Of a DNA stretch of 14,878 nt, positions 14,817-14,878 are shown piece by piece. Under the pieces are notes generated by a model. That model worked only from the letters and a program-made list of their open reading frames with translations. It was not told the origin of the DNA and did no database searches. Within the stretch, counting starts at the first letter, position 1, and every line of letters starts with the position of its first letter. The position numbers and the translations under genes are program-made. Source of the stretch: JACDDK01 sp038198445 (GTDB lineage: Bacteria; Actinomycetota; Rubrobacteria; Rubrobacterales; Rubrobacteraceae); assembly GCA_038198445.1 (NCBI GenBank), contig JBBPZZ010000012.1:1-14878 (forward strand), in the 5' to 3' direction.

Positions 14817-14830
14817 ATTGTTAGGACATA
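14817..14830 (-). promoter_or_regulatory. Candidate operator, distal copy
   Basis: On the minus strand this reads TATGTCCTAACAAT, identical to the proximal site at 12 of 14 positions and in the same orientation. The core TGTCCTAACA (14819-14828) also fits KGWCHTRACA exactly. It lies upstream of the -35 box, about three helical turns from the first copy, which would suit cooperative binding. The + strand between the sites carries a degenerate copy in opposite orientation near 14804-14813 (CGTCTTAAGT). Confidence 0.58.
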
Positions 14831-14878
14831 TCTAGCTTGCTCAAAAACACCCGGTCGATATCCTGCAAATCTGGCTTC

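Noticed and set aside
14820..14878. Open frames at the right edge (minus strand ending in stops near 14815-14825; + strand TTG at about 14837)
   Set aside because: More than one frame is open over such a short stretch and none shows a recognisable motif. Whether a neighbouring gene ends or a divergent regulator begins here cannot be decided from this window.

Overview
The window is a single, nearly gap-free block of genes, all on the minus strand, that reads as a myo-inositol catabolism operon (iol) with its own ABC importer. The genes are intact and moderately GC-rich. Most are joined by short gaps or by ATGA/TGATG/GTGA overlaps, and most have good Shine-Dalgarno sequences. The Tat-type lipoprotein signal, the base composition and two sites matching the motif I recall for corynebacterial IolR all point to a high-GC Gram-positive (actinobacterial) host. 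A Rubrobacter-like lineage is a guess only; a Chloroflexota/Thermomicrobia relative is not excluded. No RNA gene, insertion sequence, CRISPR array or integrase was seen.

In transcription order (right to left): an AT-rich control region (about 14721-14878) with a perfect TTGACA -35 box inside one of two tandem operator-like sites; a possible 33-codon leader ORF (14619-14720) coupled by a GTGA overlap to the first of three consecutive Gfo/Idh/MocA dehydrogenases (13597-14622, 12399-13583, 11292-12347, the last a clear IolG); a kinase-aldolase fusion IolC-DUF2090 (9358-11295); a first IolB-type isomerase (8483-9361); an IolE-like dehydratase (7537-8451); a CUT2-type ABC importer made of a Tat lipoprotein binding protein (6362-7414), permease (5294-6331) and single-domain ATPase (4455-5294); IolD (2565-4442); a second IolB (1712-2512); methylmalonate/malonate-semialdehyde dehydrogenase IolA/MmsA (211-1671); and the start of an SDR oxidoreductase that leaves the window (1-112).

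Together the genes cover the whole known route. Inositol is imported and oxidised to 2-keto-inositol (IolG and paralogues), dehydrated (IolE), ring-opened (IolD), isomerised (IolB, twice), phosphorylated and split (the IolC fusion). The malonate semialdehyde formed is oxidised to acetyl-CoA (IolA). No transcriptional regulator is encoded in the window. The less ordinary points are the duplicated IolB, the three tandem dehydrogenases (the middle one of a different subfamily), the one-domain ATPase with an acidic tail, and the control region. I see no sign of an entirely new type of system here.
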